Origin: Methylobacterium currus
GTDB lineage: Bacteria; Pseudomonadota; Alphaproteobacteria; Rhizobiales; Beijerinckiaceae
DNA: 64,000 nucleotides
NCBI RefSeq assembly: GCF_003058325.1
Contig: NZ_CP028843.1
Coordinates: 4,562,001-4,626,000 of the forward strand
Reading direction: 5' to 3'
In this document: piece by piece, positions 1 to 9,512 of the stretch
How positions within the stretch are numbered: position 1 is the first letter of the stretch
Layout: every line of letters starts with the position of its first letter
Position numbers and translations under genes: made by a program
The notes under the pieces: model-generated
Seen by the model: the letters and a program-made list of their open reading frames with translations, nothing else
Database searches by the model: none
Told to the model about the DNA's origin: nothing

Positions 1-748
1 CCTGGGCGAAGATCGGCAGGAGCGCCGTGGCGCCGCCGAGCAGGACCGCCACGAGGTCGAGGGTGATGGCGCCGAGCACCACCGGCTGCGAGCGGATATA
101 GGTCAGCCCGGCGAGCAGGGTCGCCCAGGTCAGGGCCGGACGGGCCGTAATTGCGGCGGGAAGCGGCCGGATGCCGATGATGCTGACCGCCGCGAAGGCG
201 AAGCAGGCGGCGGCGAGGCCGAACACCACGGCGGGTCCGAGCGCGTAGAGGAGGCCGCCGAGCGCCGGCCCGGTCACGGAGGCGCTCTGCCACAGCGAGG
301 AGTTGAGCGCGATGGCACTGCCGAACTGCTCCCGCGGCACCAGAGTCGGCAGGAGCGCCTGGCTCGCCGGGTTGGCGAAGGCCCGCGCGGTGCCGACGAG
401 CACCATCAGGGCGTAGACCGGCCATACAGGGGTGGAGTGGGAGAGGGCCAGCCCCATCAGGCCGAGGCCGGCGAGCGCCAGGAGCCCGTAGGAGAGCGCC
501 GCGATCCGGCGCCGGTCGAACGTGTCGGCGACGTGGCCGGTGACCAGGGCACCGAGCATCGCGGGGGCGAAGCTCGCGAGGCCGACAAAGCCGAGCGCGA
601 GCGCGCTGCGGGTCAGGTCGTAGACGAACCAGCCCACCGCCACCGCCTGCATCTGGTAGGCGAGGCCGGTGAGGAAACGGGCGCCGCCGAAGAGCCGGAA
701 GTCGCGGTTGCGAAAGAGCGTCCAGCCGGACGGGGCGGGGGAGAGCAT
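1..748 (-). CDS. MFS transporter, partial (C-terminus beyond the window edge)
   Basis: About 249 codons are visible, reading leftward from the ATG at 748 and leaving the window before a stop. The start is followed by a short hydrophilic lead (LFRNRDFRLF) and then successive hydrophobic segments. A loop with GHVADTFDRRR between TM2 and TM3 matches the conserved cytoplasmic motif A (GxxaDrxxRR) of the major facilitator superfamily. The opening resembles the MFS_3/EntS-like exporter group. The substrate cannot be told from sequence. It is an inner-membrane secondary transporter transcribed in the same direction as the capsule-export genes to its right, but a gap of about 75 bp means co-transcription is only possible. 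Confidence 0.85.
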   Translation of the reverse strand, partial: MLSPAPSGWTLFRNRDFRLFGGARFLTGLAYQMQAVAVGWFVYDLTRSALALGFVGLASFAPAMLGALVTGHVADTFDRRRIAALSYGLLALAGLGLMGLALSHSTPVWPVYALMVLVGTARAFANPASQALLPTLVPREQFGSAIALNSSLWQSASVTGPALGGLLYALGPAVVFGLAAACFAFAAVSIIGIRPLPAAITARPALTWATLLAGLTYIRSQPVVLGAITLDLVAVLLGGATALLPIFAQ

Positions 749-824
749 GGTCGGTCCGTGCCCCGCCCGGGCGGCGGGGATGCGAGGTCGGCGCACCCGC
801 CCCGGGACGGGCCGCGGGAGGGGA

Positions 825-2066
825 TCAGGTCAGGGCCTTGCGGATCAGGACCGAGAGGCCGAAGGCCAGGGCCGAGACGGCGATCGAGATCGCGATGAAG
901 AGCGTGCGCCGCGGCTGCTGGGCCGATTCCGCCTTCACTGGCTCGACGATCATGCTGAAGAACTCGATCTGCCGGTCGGCGATCATCCGCGAGCGCTCCC
1001 GCGCGGCGATCGTCGCGGCGTAATACTTCTCGGCGGTCTTGCGCTCGGCGTCGAGCTCCTCGAACTTCGTCAGGGTCGCCGAGAGAACCCGGCGCTGCTC
1101 CGGATCCTGGTTGGCCGCCTCGCGCTCGATGCGGGCGATGGTCTCGTCGAGCTGGGCGATCTGGGCCTTGAGATCCTGGATGCTGCGGCTGTCGTCGCGC
1201 AGGTCGCGCTGGAGCAGGCTGAGCTTGACGGCGAGGCCGATCCGCTGGGAACGGATCTCGGCGACCATCTTCAAGTTGGTGTCGTTGGCCTTCTGGGCGT
1301 CGAGCACGCCGTCCCGGTTGCGCAGGTCGCGCACCGCGACGTGGAGCTTGGTCAGCCGCGCCTCAGCGCGCTTCATCTCGCGCTCGCTCTCCGCCAGGGC
1401 GTCGGTGCGGGCCCGCTCGGTGAGCTGGTTCACCAGCCGCTCGCTCTCGGCCAGCACGGCCCGGCTCAGCGTCAGGGAATCGTCGGGATCGAAGGCATTG
1501 ACCGCAACCTCGATCAGGCCGGACGATTCGACGCTGACCTTCACCCGCTCGGTCCAGTAGCGGACGAGCTTCTCGATCGGCTTCTCGGGATCGAAGCGCG
1601 AATAGTGATCGATGTCGTCGCGCGAGAACATCTTCCGCAACGGCACGGTACGCTCGAGCGTCTCGACCATCGTCCGGCTCTTGATGTACTCGCCAACGAT
1701 CATCGAATCCTGGGCGATCATCTGGGCCGGGATGCTCGAGGTGGTGCCGACCGAATCCGGCGTCGCCTTTTCGGCCCCACCGATCGCCGGCCGCAGGGCG
1801 AAACGCGCCTCGGTCACGTAGCGGTCCGAGAGGTAGAGGCCGAAGAACACGGCGCTCGCCAGGGACGGGAGCACGAACAGGAACAGGAACAGGAGCGGGG
1901 TGACGATGTCCCGGCGCCGTTGCGTCCGGATCGTCCGGATGGTGGACTTGTTCGGGTTCGAGAAGCGCGACACCCGGGCCGCCTGCCGCAGGGCCTCGCC
2001 GATCATCCGGGAGCGGTCGGCGGGGCTGAGCGCCTTACCTTCCGGATTGCGGGCGTCGATCGTCAT
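825..2066 (-). CDS. Capsule/polysaccharide export inner-membrane protein, KpsE/CtrB/BexC-like
   Basis: This 413-residue protein has the polysaccharide co-polymerase plan: a cytoplasmic N-terminal stretch, one TM helix at about residues 54-76, a large periplasmic region rich in heptad-like Glu/Arg/Leu that should form long coiled coils (about residues 190-350), and a second TM helix near the C-terminus before a short basic tail. This is typical of KpsE, BexC and CtrB, which link the ABC exporter in the inner membrane to the outer-membrane channel during group 2 capsule export. It lies 100 bp downstream of a KpsT-type ATPase on the same strand, which supports the assignment. No KpsM permease is adjacent. 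Confidence 0.85.
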   Translation of the reverse strand: MTIDARNPEGKALSPADRSRMIGEALRQAARVSRFSNPNKSTIRTIRTQRRRDIVTPLLFLFLFVLPSLASAVFFGLYLSDRYVTEARFALRPAIGGAEKATPDSVGTTSSIPAQMIAQDSMIVGEYIKSRTMVETLERTVPLRKMFSRDDIDHYSRFDPEKPIEKLVRYWTERVKVSVESSGLIEVAVNAFDPDDSLTLSRAVLAESERLVNQLTERARTDALAESEREMKRAEARLTKLHVAVRDLRNRDGVLDAQKANDTNLKMVAEIRSQRIGLAVKLSLLQRDLRDDSRSIQDLKAQIAQLDETIARIEREAANQDPEQRRVLSATLTKFEELDAERKTAEKYYAATIAARERSRMIADRQIEFFSMIVEPVKAESAQQPRRTLFIAISIAVSALAFGLSVLIRKALT

Positions 2067-2166
2067 GGCAGGGGATTCCGGCTGGGGCGGGGCCGGGGCG
2101 CGGGAGGCACCGGCCGGCCGGGAAGACGGGAAGAGCGGAGGCGAGGGACAACCGGGAGCGTCGCCC

Positions 2167-2835
2167 TCACTGGTTCAGGCGCTGGTAGACTTCGATCGCG
2201 TCGTTGATGTCGGAATAGATCACGGCGCGGCCGTTCGCCAGCACGATCCCCTGCTGGGCATAGTCCCGGATCGTGTCCATCGAGTGCGAGCACATGATGA
2301 TGTCGGCATTCGCCCGGCGCTGGCTCCACACCTCCTCGCAGCGCTTGGCGAAGCGGGCATCGCCGACGCCGGTGATCTCGTCGACGATGTAGCAATCGAA
2401 GGGGATCGCCATGCTCATGCCGAAGGCGAGCCGCGCGCCCATGCCCGAGGAGTAGTTGCGGATCGGCACGTTCATGTAGTCGCCAAGCTCGGCGAAATCC
2501 TCCACGAAGGCCAGGACCCGGCGCGGATCCTCGCCGTAGATGCGGGCGACGAAGATCACGTTCTCGCGGCCCGTCATCATCGAGTGGAAGCCGCCCGCGA
2601 AGCCGAGCGGCCAGGAAATCCGGGTGGTGCGGATCACGCGGCCCTTCGTCGGCAACTCGCAGCCGGCCAGCAGCCGCAGGGTCGTCGACTTGCCGGCGCC
2701 GTTGATGCCCAGGATGCCGTAGCTCACCCCGGGCTTCAGGGTCAGCGACGCCTGGTCGAGGATGGTGCGGCGGTACCCGTCCGTCTTGTAGATCTTGGTG
2801 ACGTTGTCGAGGCGGATCATGGGCGGAAAAGACAC
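2167..2835 (-). CDS. Polysaccharide export ABC ATP-binding protein, KpsT/CtrD/BexA-like
   Basis: This is a 222-residue ATPase. The Walker A motif is GINGAGKST at about residues 43-51, the signature is YSSGMGARL, and Walker B is CYIVDEIT, followed by the H-loop in MCSHSMDT. The short length, the unusual SSGM signature and the aromatic Walker B region match the ATPases that power capsular polysaccharide export through KpsM. It should be a peripheral inner-membrane protein working with the KpsE-like product downstream. The expected permease gene would sit upstream, but the next gene there is efeU, which is divergent, so the pair depends on a permease encoded elsewhere. Confidence 0.88.
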   Translation of the reverse strand: MSFPPMIRLDNVTKIYKTDGYRRTILDQASLTLKPGVSYGILGINGAGKSTTLRLLAGCELPTKGRVIRTTRISWPLGFAGGFHSMMTGRENVIFVARIYGEDPRRVLAFVEDFAELGDYMNVPIRNYSSGMGARLAFGMSMAIPFDCYIVDEITGVGDARFAKRCEEVWSQRRANADIIMCSHSMDTIRDYAQQGIVLANGRAVIYSDINDAIEVYQRLNQ

Positions 2836-3050
2836 GCTCGAAAGGGGTGCGGCCGCCTGCCGGCACGCGACCGGCGGCCTCGCGGACCTCCCCGATCATG
2901 CGCCGACCCGGCATCCGCACGGTTAACGAGACCGGCCGCAGTGGCCGGCAGGCTTGGGGGGTAGGCGGAAAAAGCGGCGAATCTGAGAAGCCGCCCCTCT
3001 GCCGGGCGCGCTCCACGCCTGCGCGGGGCCCGGATGATGCGGAGCCAGTT

Positions 3051-3077
3051 TCAAGTTATTATAAAGAAGAAACTTGA
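3051..3077. promoter_or_regulatory. 7-bp inverted repeat upstream of efeU, candidate operator
   Basis: TCAAGTT at 3051-3057 and AACTTGA at 3071-3077 are perfect inverted arms with a 13-bp AT-rich centre, in otherwise very GC-rich DNA. The site lies about 70 bp ahead of the preferred efeU start. Position and symmetry suggest a repressor or activator site for the iron-uptake operon. It does not match the Irr-type box seen before sufS, and the regulator is unknown. Confidence 0.4.
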
Positions 3078-3149
3078 CGCGGCGCTATGAGCCGGCGGGC
3101 TTTTGGATTAAACAGCGGCCTCTCTCGTATCGTTTCCGGAAAGACGGCC

Positions 3150-3989
3150 GTGCTGATTGCGTTCCTGATCATGCTGCGCGAGGGGATCGAGGCGGCCCTG
3201 ATCGTCGGCATCATCGCCGGCTACCTTGCCCAGACCGGGCGGCGGGCCTGGATGCCGGCCGTGTGGGGCGGCGTCGTGCTGGCCGCCCTGCTCTGCTTGG
3301 GCCTAGGCCTCGGGTTGCAGGCGATCGGCGCCGAATTCCCGCAGAAGCAGCAGGAGCTGGCCGAGGGCGTCATCGCGCTGCTCGCCGCCGGCATGTTGTG
3401 CACGATGGTGTTCTGGATGCGAAAGGCCGCCCGCTCGGTGCGGGCCGAGCTGCACGGCGCCGTCGACCAGGCGCTCGGTCGCCATGGCAAGGCGAGAGGC
3501 GGGTTCGCCCTCGCCGTGATGGCGTTCCTGGCGGTGGGCCGCGAGGGGCTCGAATCGGTGTTCTTCCTCCTCGCCACGGTGCAGCAGGATGTCGGCTGGG
3601 GCGTGCCGGTGGGGGCCTTGCTCGGCATCGCGCTCTCGGTGCTGGTCGGCGTCGCGCTCGCCAAGGGCGCCGTGCGCCTCGACCTGCGCCGCTTCTTCCG
3701 CTGGACCGGGGTGTTCATCCTGTTCGTCACCGCGGGCCTGCTCGCCAGCGCGCTCAAGGCCTTCCACGAGGCCGGCCTGTGGAACCACCTCCAGGCCACC
3801 GCCTTCGACCTCGGCCACGTCCTGCCGGCCGATACCGTGCTCGGAACCCTGCTCACCGGGATCTTCGGCTACCAGGAGGCCCCGGCCTGGGGCGAGGTGC
3901 TGGTCTATCTCGGCTTCCTGATCCCGGCGCTGTGGGCCTTCCTCGCCGGTGCCCGGCCGACTCCCGCCGCGCAGCCCCGCCACGCCTGA
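3150..3989 (+). CDS. efeU: Ferrous/ferric iron permease EfeU (FTR1 family)
   Basis: EfeU is the inner-membrane permease of the EfeUOB iron importer. Two copies of the REGxE iron-binding motif characteristic of FTR1/EfeU are present: REGIE at about residues 10-14 and REGLE near residue 134, each inside a TM helix, with about seven helices in all. I chose the GTG at 3150. It gives 279 residues beginning LIAFLIMLREG, as in other EfeU proteins, and GGAAAG at 3138-3143 is a well-spaced ribosome site. An in-frame ATG at 3087 would add 21 residues with no counterpart in the family. It is the first gene of efeUOB; efeO follows after 19 bp. Confidence 0.92.
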   Translation: MLIAFLIMLREGIEAALIVGIIAGYLAQTGRRAWMPAVWGGVVLAALLCLGLGLGLQAIGAEFPQKQQELAEGVIALLAAGMLCTMVFWMRKAARSVRAELHGAVDQALGRHGKARGGFALAVMAFLAVGREGLESVFFLLATVQQDVGWGVPVGALLGIALSVLVGVALAKGAVRLDLRRFFRWTGVFILFVTAGLLASALKAFHEAGLWNHLQATAFDLGHVLPADTVLGTLLTGIFGYQEAPAWGEVLVYLGFLIPALWAFLAGARPTPAAQPRHA

Positions 3990-4008
3990 CCCTCCGAGGA
4001 CATCCACG

Positions 4009-5121
4009 ATGACCGCCCGCCGGCCGGCCGCCCTCGCCGTTCTCCTCCTCTCCGCCGGCCCCGCTCTGGCGGAGGCCCCCGAGCCCGTCGCCGTCACGGT
4101 GACCGACAAGGGCTGCGAGCCCGCCGCCCTCACGGTGCCGGCCGGCAAGTCGGTGTTCAGGATCAGCAACAAGAGCCGCCGGGTGCTGGAATGGGAGATC
4201 CTCCAGGGCACGATGATCGTCGAGGAGCGGGAGAACATCATCCCGGGCTTCGTGCAGTCGCTTTCGGCGACGCTCCAGCCCGGCCGCTACGAAATGACCT
4301 GCGGGCTGCTCAGCAACCCGAAGGGCACCCTGACGGTCACGGCGGCCGCGGCGGCGGCCCCGGGCGCCCCCGACCCGATGGCCCTGGTCGGCCCGCTCGC
4401 CGCCTACAAGCTCTACGTGATGGGCGAGGTCGAGGCCTTCCACAAGCAGACCGCCGCCTTCGTCGAGGCGGTGAAAGCGGGCCGGATCGGCGAGGCCAAG
4501 GCCCTCTACCCGGTGGCGCGGCGGCACTACGAGCGCATCGAGCCGGTGGCGTCCCTGTTCAACGACCTCGACAAGAGCATGGACGTGCGGGCCGACGACT
4601 TCGAGAGGAAGGAGGCCGATCCGGGCTTCACCGGCTTCCACCGCCTCGAGAAGGGTCTGTGGGCCGACGCCAGCACCGAGGGGCTGGGCGCCTACGCCGA
4701 CCGGCTCCTCGCCGACGCCACCGAGCTGAAGCGGCGGATCACCGACCTCACCATCCCGCCGGCCAAGATGGTCGGCGGTGCCGCCGGCCTGATCGAGGAG
4801 GTCGCCGCGACCAAGATCTCCGGCGAGGAGGACCGGTACAGCCGCACCGACCTGTGGGACTTCCACGCCAATGTCGAGGGCGCGCGCAAGATCTTCGACC
4901 TCCTGCGGCCCCTGGTGGCCGCCCGCGACCCCGACTTCGTCGCCCGCACTGAGAAGAATTTTTCGCGGGTCGACGCGCTGCTCGGGAAATACCGGACCGA
5001 GGATGGCGGCTTCACGCCCTTTGACGCCTTGAGCGACCGCGACCGCAACGCCCTCAAAGGTCCGATCACGGTGCTGGCCGAGGATCTCTCGACCCTGCGC
5101 GGCAAGCTCGGCCTGGATTGA
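4009..5121 (+). CDS. efeO: Iron uptake system periplasmic protein EfeO (cupredoxin plus M75 domain)
   Basis: This 370-residue secreted protein starts at the ATG at 4009, giving a signal peptide of about 20 residues ending ALA-EAP. A cupredoxin-like domain follows (about residues 25-115, with the Cys of KGCEPAAL and the late MTCGLL segment), then an alpha-helical imelysin/M75 domain to the C-terminus carrying the HxxE iron-site motif (His211-Glu214, HRLE). In E. coli-type systems EfeO binds iron in the periplasm and passes it to EfeU. It sits between efeU and efeB with short gaps. An upstream in-frame ATG at 3949 lies inside efeU and is rejected as the start. Confidence 0.93.
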   Translation: MTARRPAALAVLLLSAGPALAEAPEPVAVTVTDKGCEPAALTVPAGKSVFRISNKSRRVLEWEILQGTMIVEERENIIPGFVQSLSATLQPGRYEMTCGLLSNPKGTLTVTAAAAAAPGAPDPMALVGPLAAYKLYVMGEVEAFHKQTAAFVEAVKAGRIGEAKALYPVARRHYERIEPVASLFNDLDKSMDVRADDFERKEADPGFTGFHRLEKGLWADASTEGLGAYADRLLADATELKRRITDLTIPPAKMVGGAAGLIEEVAATKISGEEDRYSRTDLWDFHANVEGARKIFDLLRPLVAARDPDFVARTEKNFSRVDALLGKYRTEDGGFTPFDALSDRDRNALKGPITVLAEDLSTLRGKLGLD

Positions 5122-5131
5122 GGCTCCTGCC

Positions 5132-6388
5132 ATGGCCTCCTGCCCGTTCTCGACCTCCCGCCGCGCCCTGCTGCGCGGGCTCGCCGCCGGCACCGGCGCC
5201 GCCGCACTCGGAGCTCCGCAGGCCCGCGCCGCCGACGCGACGCCCACGGCCTCCAGCGACGGCACCCTCGACCGCCAGCCGTTCCACGGCCCGCACCAGG
5301 CCGGCATCGTCACGCCGCAGCCGGCCGCCGCCCTGGTCGTCGCCCTCGACGTGCTGGCCGAGGATCGCGGCGACCTCGCCAAGCTCCTTCGGATCCTGAC
5401 CGAGCGCTTCGCCTTCCTGACCGCCGGCGGGCCGGTGCCGCCCCTCGACCCGCGGCTGCCGCCGGCCGATTCCGGCATCCTCGGGCCACAGGTGCTGCCC
5501 GACAACCTCACCGCCACGCTCAGCGTCGGCGCGAGCCTGTTCGACGACCGCTATGGCCTCGAGGGCGTCAAGCCCCGCCACCTGCGGCCGATGGATCGCT
5601 TCCCGAACGATTCCCTCGACGGGAAGCTCTGCCACGGCGACCTGCTGCTGCAATTCTGCGCCAACACCGCCGAGACCACCCTGCACGCCCTGCGCGACGT
5701 GATCCGCCACACGCCGGGCCTCGTGTCCTTGCGCTGGAAGCTCGAAGGCATGCTGCCGCCCCACGTGGTCAAGCGCCAGGGCCAGGACACGGTGCGCAAT
5801 TTCCTGGGCTTCAAGGACGGCACAGCCAACCTCGACACCCGCGACGACGCCCTGATGCGCCGCCAGGTCTGGGTGCAGCCGGGCAGCGGGGAGCCGGCCT
5901 GGGCGTCGGGCGGCTCCTACCAGGTGGTGCGGATCATCCGGAACTTCGTCGAGCGGTGGGACCGCACCCCTTTGCGCGAGCAGGAGCGGATCTTCGGCCG
6001 CCACAAGGACAGCGGCGCGCCGCTCGGCGAGACCGACGAGCACGCCCTGCCGGACTACGCCTCGGACCCGGCCGGCACGCGCACGCCGATGGACGCGCAT
6101 ATCCGGCTCGCCAATCCGCGCACGCCCGGGACGGCGGCGAGCCTGATCCTGCGCCGGGGCTACAACTACTCGGCCGGAATAACCCCGTCGGGCCAGCTCG
6201 ACATGGGCCTGCTCTTCGTCTGCTACCAAGCCGACCTCGAGGCCGGCTTCGTGGCAGTGCAGAACCGGCTCAACGGCGAGCCGCTGGAGGAATACATCAA
6301 GCCCGTCGGCGGCGGGTACTTCTATGCCCTGCCGGGCGTGCCGGAGCCGGGCGGCGTCCTGGGGCAGGGGCTCCTGGTCGGGGCCTGA
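5132..6388 (+). CDS. efeB: Deferrochelatase/DyP-type peroxidase EfeB
   Basis: EfeB is a haem-containing DyP-type peroxidase exported folded by the Tat pathway. The N-terminus carries a twin-arginine signal ([10 protein letters not shown]) and an alanine-rich h-region, cleaved near QARA-AD. The catalytic GxxDG motif is G226-FKD-G230, with the distal Asp229. The haem-ligand histidine region and the C-terminal [10 protein letters not shown] segment are conserved. The length of 418 residues is normal. In the EfeUOB system it is proposed to oxidise ferrous iron or assist iron release from haem. The ATG at 5132 follows efeO by 10 bp, so the three genes form one operon. Confidence 0.94.
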   Translation: MASCPFSTSRRALLRGLAAGTGAAALGAPQARAADATPTASSDGTLDRQPFHGPHQAGIVTPQPAAALVVALDVLAEDRGDLAKLLRILTERFAFLTAGGPVPPLDPRLPPADSGILGPQVLPDNLTATLSVGASLFDDRYGLEGVKPRHLRPMDRFPNDSLDGKLCHGDLLLQFCANTAETTLHALRDVIRHTPGLVSLRWKLEGMLPPHVVKRQGQDTVRNFLGFKDGTANLDTRDDALMRRQVWVQPGSGEPAWASGGSYQVVRIIRNFVERWDRTPLREQERIFGRHKDSGAPLGETDEHALPDYASDPAGTRTPMDAHIRLANPRTPGTAASLILRRGYNYSAGITPSGQLDMGLLFVCYQADLEAGFVAVQNRLNGEPLEEYIKPVGGGYFYALPGVPEPGGVLGQGLLVGA

Positions 6389-6431
6389 ACCCGGAGACCG
6401 GACCCCGGCGGGCAGGCCGGTCGGCGGCCCG

Positions 6432-8489
6432 TCAGCGCATCGCCTCGCGCTGCGCCAGCGTCGTCGGCGCGCCCGACTTCTGGATCAGCCCGTCGATCTG
6501 GTCGCGCTGGCGGCGGAACTCGGCGAGCAGCCGGCCGTCGAGCTCGCGGCCGCGGGGCACGCGGATCTTCATCGGGTCGACGAAGTGGCCGTTGATGATC
6601 ACCTCGTAATGCAGGTGCGCCCCGGTCGAGAGGCCGGTGGAGCCGACATAGCCGATGACCTGGCCCTGGCGTGCCTTGGCGCCGGCGCTGACGCCGCGGC
6701 CGAACCGGGACATGTGGTTGTAGGTGGTGACGTAGCCGTTGGCGTGCTGGATCTCGACCCGGCGGCCATAGCCCGAATCCCACTCCGCCTTGATGATCGT
6801 GCCGTTGCCGGCGGCGAAGATCGGCGTGCCGATGCGGATCGACCAGTCGACGCCGGTATGGAGCTTGGCGTAGCCGAGCACCGGGTGGCGGCGATAGCCG
6901 AAGCCTGAACTCATGTTGCCGTCGGCGACGGGCTTGCGCAGCAGGAATTTTTTCAGCGAGCGGCCGGCCTCGTCGAGATAGTCGACGCTGCCGTCGTCGG
7001 GCGACTGGAAACGGTAGATCCGCCGCGATTCGCCGCCGAGGTTGAGGGCCGCGAACAGGATGTCGGGCCGCTCGGACGAGCCGCCGGATTCCTCGTCGTA
7101 GGTGTAGAACAGCTCCATGCCGTCGCCGGTGGCGACGCGGCGCTCGAAATCGACGTCGTAGCCGAAGATCCGCACCAGGTCCTCGACCGTCGAGCGCGGC
7201 AGGTCGTGGCGCGCCGCGGTCTCATAGAGGCTGGCATAGAGGCGCGCGCCCGTGCCCTCCTCGTCGTCGTCGGCGTCCGGCTTCGCAGCCGGCTTCTGGG
7301 CGGCGCCCTCCGGCACCGGCGGGGCCACCGACACGAAGGCGCCGCGGTCGTTCATCGCGGCGATCGCCTCGACGCCGGACTCGCCGTAGAGGATGACCCG
7401 GGTGAGCTGGCGCGGGTCGCCGGCCCGGGGGCCGGGGCCGACCTGGAGCCGCATCTGCTGGCCCTCGCCGACTGCGCCGGACCGCACCCGCGTGCCGAGG
7501 GCCGCCAGGATCGGGCGGATCTGCTCGTCGAGGCCGCCATTGGCCTTGAGCACGCCCTCGAGGGTCTCGCCGCGCTTGATCGCGACGTCGCGCTCCTCGA
7601 CCAGCGGCGCGTCCCGCTCGCGCTCGATCTTGGCGAGATCGGTGACGTTCTCGCGCATCACCCGGACCTCGATCGACTTGAACGGGCCGGACGAACCGCC
7701 GAAATCGCCGCCGCCGTCGAGGCCGGGCAGGGCGGTCATGCTGCGCAGCGTGCGCGAGAGCATCAGCTGCGGGGCGATGGGCAGCGCGGCGCGCCGCCCG
7801 GCCTCGGCGGCGAGCCGCCGCTCCTCCTCGATCTGGGCCGCCACGTCCTCGTCCGACAGGGCGGGGGCGCCGGCCGGCACCGCGAGGTCGCCGAGGTCGC
7901 GCTTGACCACCGACACCTCGGCGTCCGGCGCCTCGGCGGGACTTTGCGCCTCCGGGGCCCGGTCGGTGCCCGGATCGGTGAAGAACCGCATCGGATCGAA
8001 GGGCGGGATGTCGGTCGCCGCCAGCCCGGCGGTGGCCGAGAGCGCGGTGGCGATCCGCACGAAGGGCCGGACCTTGATGATCTCGCGCTCGCCCGCCCGG
8101 AGGGTCACCGGCGCCTTGAAGCTCTGCTTGGCGAGCGCCACCATCGGGTTGCGCACCAGCCGGTCGCCCTTGCGGGCGAGGTTGGTGCCGCCCTCGCTGG
8201 CGACCGGGCGGGGCGCCACCGTCACCGCCTGCGGCAGCTCCGCGAAGGTGATCTCACCCTGCAGCGAGACCCAGATCGCCGATCCGATCAGGCAGGCGCC
8301 GGTCATGCCGGTGAGCACGCAGGCGGTGAGCCAGCGCAGGTTGACGTCGCGGCGGTCGGCCCGGGGGGAGGCGGCGCCCGAGAGGTCGAGCGGCGGCTCC
8401 CGGCCCGGATCGGCGGACCGTCCGCGGGGCGCCTGCTGGGATCCGACCGGGTCGAGCCGCGCGCGCTTCACCGTCTCTCCTTCGCTCAT
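6432..8489 (-). CDS. M23 family metallopeptidase (peptidoglycan endopeptidase)
   Basis: This 685-residue envelope protein begins at the ATG at 8489, preceded by a GGAACGG ribosome site; the open frame extends further but only into low-complexity sequence. A basic N-terminus of about 50 residues is followed by one TM anchor (about residues 60-82), a long disordered or helical middle, and a C-terminal LytM/M23 domain. The zinc ligands are visible in LHTGVDWS (H and D) and GAHLHYEV (HLH). The arrangement matches MepM/NlpD-type D,D-endopeptidases that cleave cross-links. It converges with efeB, leaving 43 bp between the genes. A regulatory rather than hydrolytic role is unlikely because the ligands are intact. 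Confidence 0.88.
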   Translation of the reverse strand: MSEGETVKRARLDPVGSQQAPRGRSADPGREPPLDLSGAASPRADRRDVNLRWLTACVLTGMTGACLIGSAIWVSLQGEITFAELPQAVTVAPRPVASEGGTNLARKGDRLVRNPMVALAKQSFKAPVTLRAGEREIIKVRPFVRIATALSATAGLAATDIPPFDPMRFFTDPGTDRAPEAQSPAEAPDAEVSVVKRDLGDLAVPAGAPALSDEDVAAQIEEERRLAAEAGRRAALPIAPQLMLSRTLRSMTALPGLDGGGDFGGSSGPFKSIEVRVMRENVTDLAKIERERDAPLVEERDVAIKRGETLEGVLKANGGLDEQIRPILAALGTRVRSGAVGEGQQMRLQVGPGPRAGDPRQLTRVILYGESGVEAIAAMNDRGAFVSVAPPVPEGAAQKPAAKPDADDDEEGTGARLYASLYETAARHDLPRSTVEDLVRIFGYDVDFERRVATGDGMELFYTYDEESGGSSERPDILFAALNLGGESRRIYRFQSPDDGSVDYLDEAGRSLKKFLLRKPVADGNMSSGFGYRRHPVLGYAKLHTGVDWSIRIGTPIFAAGNGTIIKAEWDSGYGRRVEIQHANGYVTTYNHMSRFGRGVSAGAKARQGQVIGYVGSTGLSTGAHLHYEVIINGHFVDPMKIRVPRGRELDGRLLAEFRRQRDQIDGLIQKSGAPTTLAQREAMR

Positions 8490-8876
8490 CCGTTCCGGTG
8501 CCGCCGCGGACGTGCCACGACGGCGGAAGGACGCTTCCGGATCCGCTTCCGCAGCGCCATGACCATGCGTGGCCCGGGCAGGGAAATCAACGGCGGGCGG
8601 GAAGCGCATCCCCAAGCGGCCGCACGGTGCGTGCGGCCCTCAGGTCGAGGCTGTCTCTCCGGCGCCAGCATGTCAGGATTGAGGCGCCGGACCCGCTCCC
8701 GGGGGTGCCCGATCCCGCCCCGACGCTCGATTTTGCCGCATGGCCGCCGCCGCCGCCCGGACCACCTTCGGGCGGGAGCACGCACTCTGCGTCCTGCCAC
8801 GTTTCCCGCGAGCCGGCGGTTTCCCCCGCGGCCCGTCTTGCACTACGGTTCCGCCGACCCTTTCCGGGAGTTTTCC

Positions 8877-9464
8877 ATGACGCGTCGTCACGCCGGCCTC
8901 GCTGCCGCCCTGCTGCTCCTCTCCTCGCAAGCCGCCTTCGCGCATCCGGGCCACGGCGACGCCGGCGGGCTCGTCCACGGCTTCGCCCATCCCCTGAGCG
9001 GGGCGGACCACCTGCTCGCCATGGTGGCGGTCGGCCTGCTGGCGGCGGCGCGGGGCGGGCGGGCGCTCTGGGCGGTGCCGCTGGCCTTCCTGGGCATGAT
9101 GGCGGTCGGCGGGGCGCTCGGCGCCGCCGGCATCGCGCTGCCCTTCGTCGAGGCCGGGATCGGCCTGTCGGTGGTGGCCTTCGGCCTCGCGGCGGCTCTG
9201 GGCGCCGGCCTGCCGCTCGCCGCGGCGCTCGCCCTGGTCGGGGCCTTCGCGGTGTTCCACGGCTACGCCCACGGCGCCGAGATGCCCGAGACCGCCTCCG
9301 GCCTGACCTACGGTATCGGCTTCCTGGCCGCCAGCGGGCTCCTGCACCTCGCCGGCATCGGCCTCGGGCTCGCCGCCGGCCGCGTCGCTCAGGGCCGCGC
9401 GCTGCCCTTCGCCGGGGCCGCGGTGGCGGTGGCGGGCGTGGCGGTGCTCGCCGGTACCCTCTGA
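8877..9464 (+). CDS. HupE/UreJ family membrane protein
   Basis: This 195-residue protein has a signal peptide (about 22 residues, ending AFA-HPGH). The HPGHGD motif is followed by HPLSGADHLLAMVAVG, the hallmark of HupE/UreJ proteins, and then about six hydrophobic helices and a second His-rich stretch, FHGYAHGAEMP. HupE proteins are thought to move nickel or cobalt across the inner membrane. No hydrogenase, urease or cobalamin gene is nearby, so the metal and client enzyme are unknown. I used the ATG at 8877; the frame is open far upstream, but that part is compositional shadow of the M23 gene. Confidence 0.87.
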   Translation: MTRRHAGLAAALLLLSSQAAFAHPGHGDAGGLVHGFAHPLSGADHLLAMVAVGLLAAARGGRALWAVPLAFLGMMAVGGALGAAGIALPFVEAGIGLSVVAFGLAAALGAGLPLAAALALVGAFAVFHGYAHGAEMPETASGLTYGIGFLAASGLLHLAGIGLGLAAGRVAQGRALPFAGAAVAVAGVAVLAGTL

Positions 9465-9512
9465 CTCCCGCTCACCGATCGATCCACGACCGGGGCCGCG
9501 CGGCGGCTCCGG

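Noticed and set aside
3051..3077. Irr or RirA box before efeU
   Set aside because: The arms do not match the Irr pattern seen at suf, and I could not match a RirA operator with confidence; it is kept only as an unassigned inverted repeat.
3087..3149. ATG at 3087 as the efeU start
   Set aside because: The 21 extra residues have no match to the family start, while the GTG at 3150 has a good ribosome site and gives the expected length.
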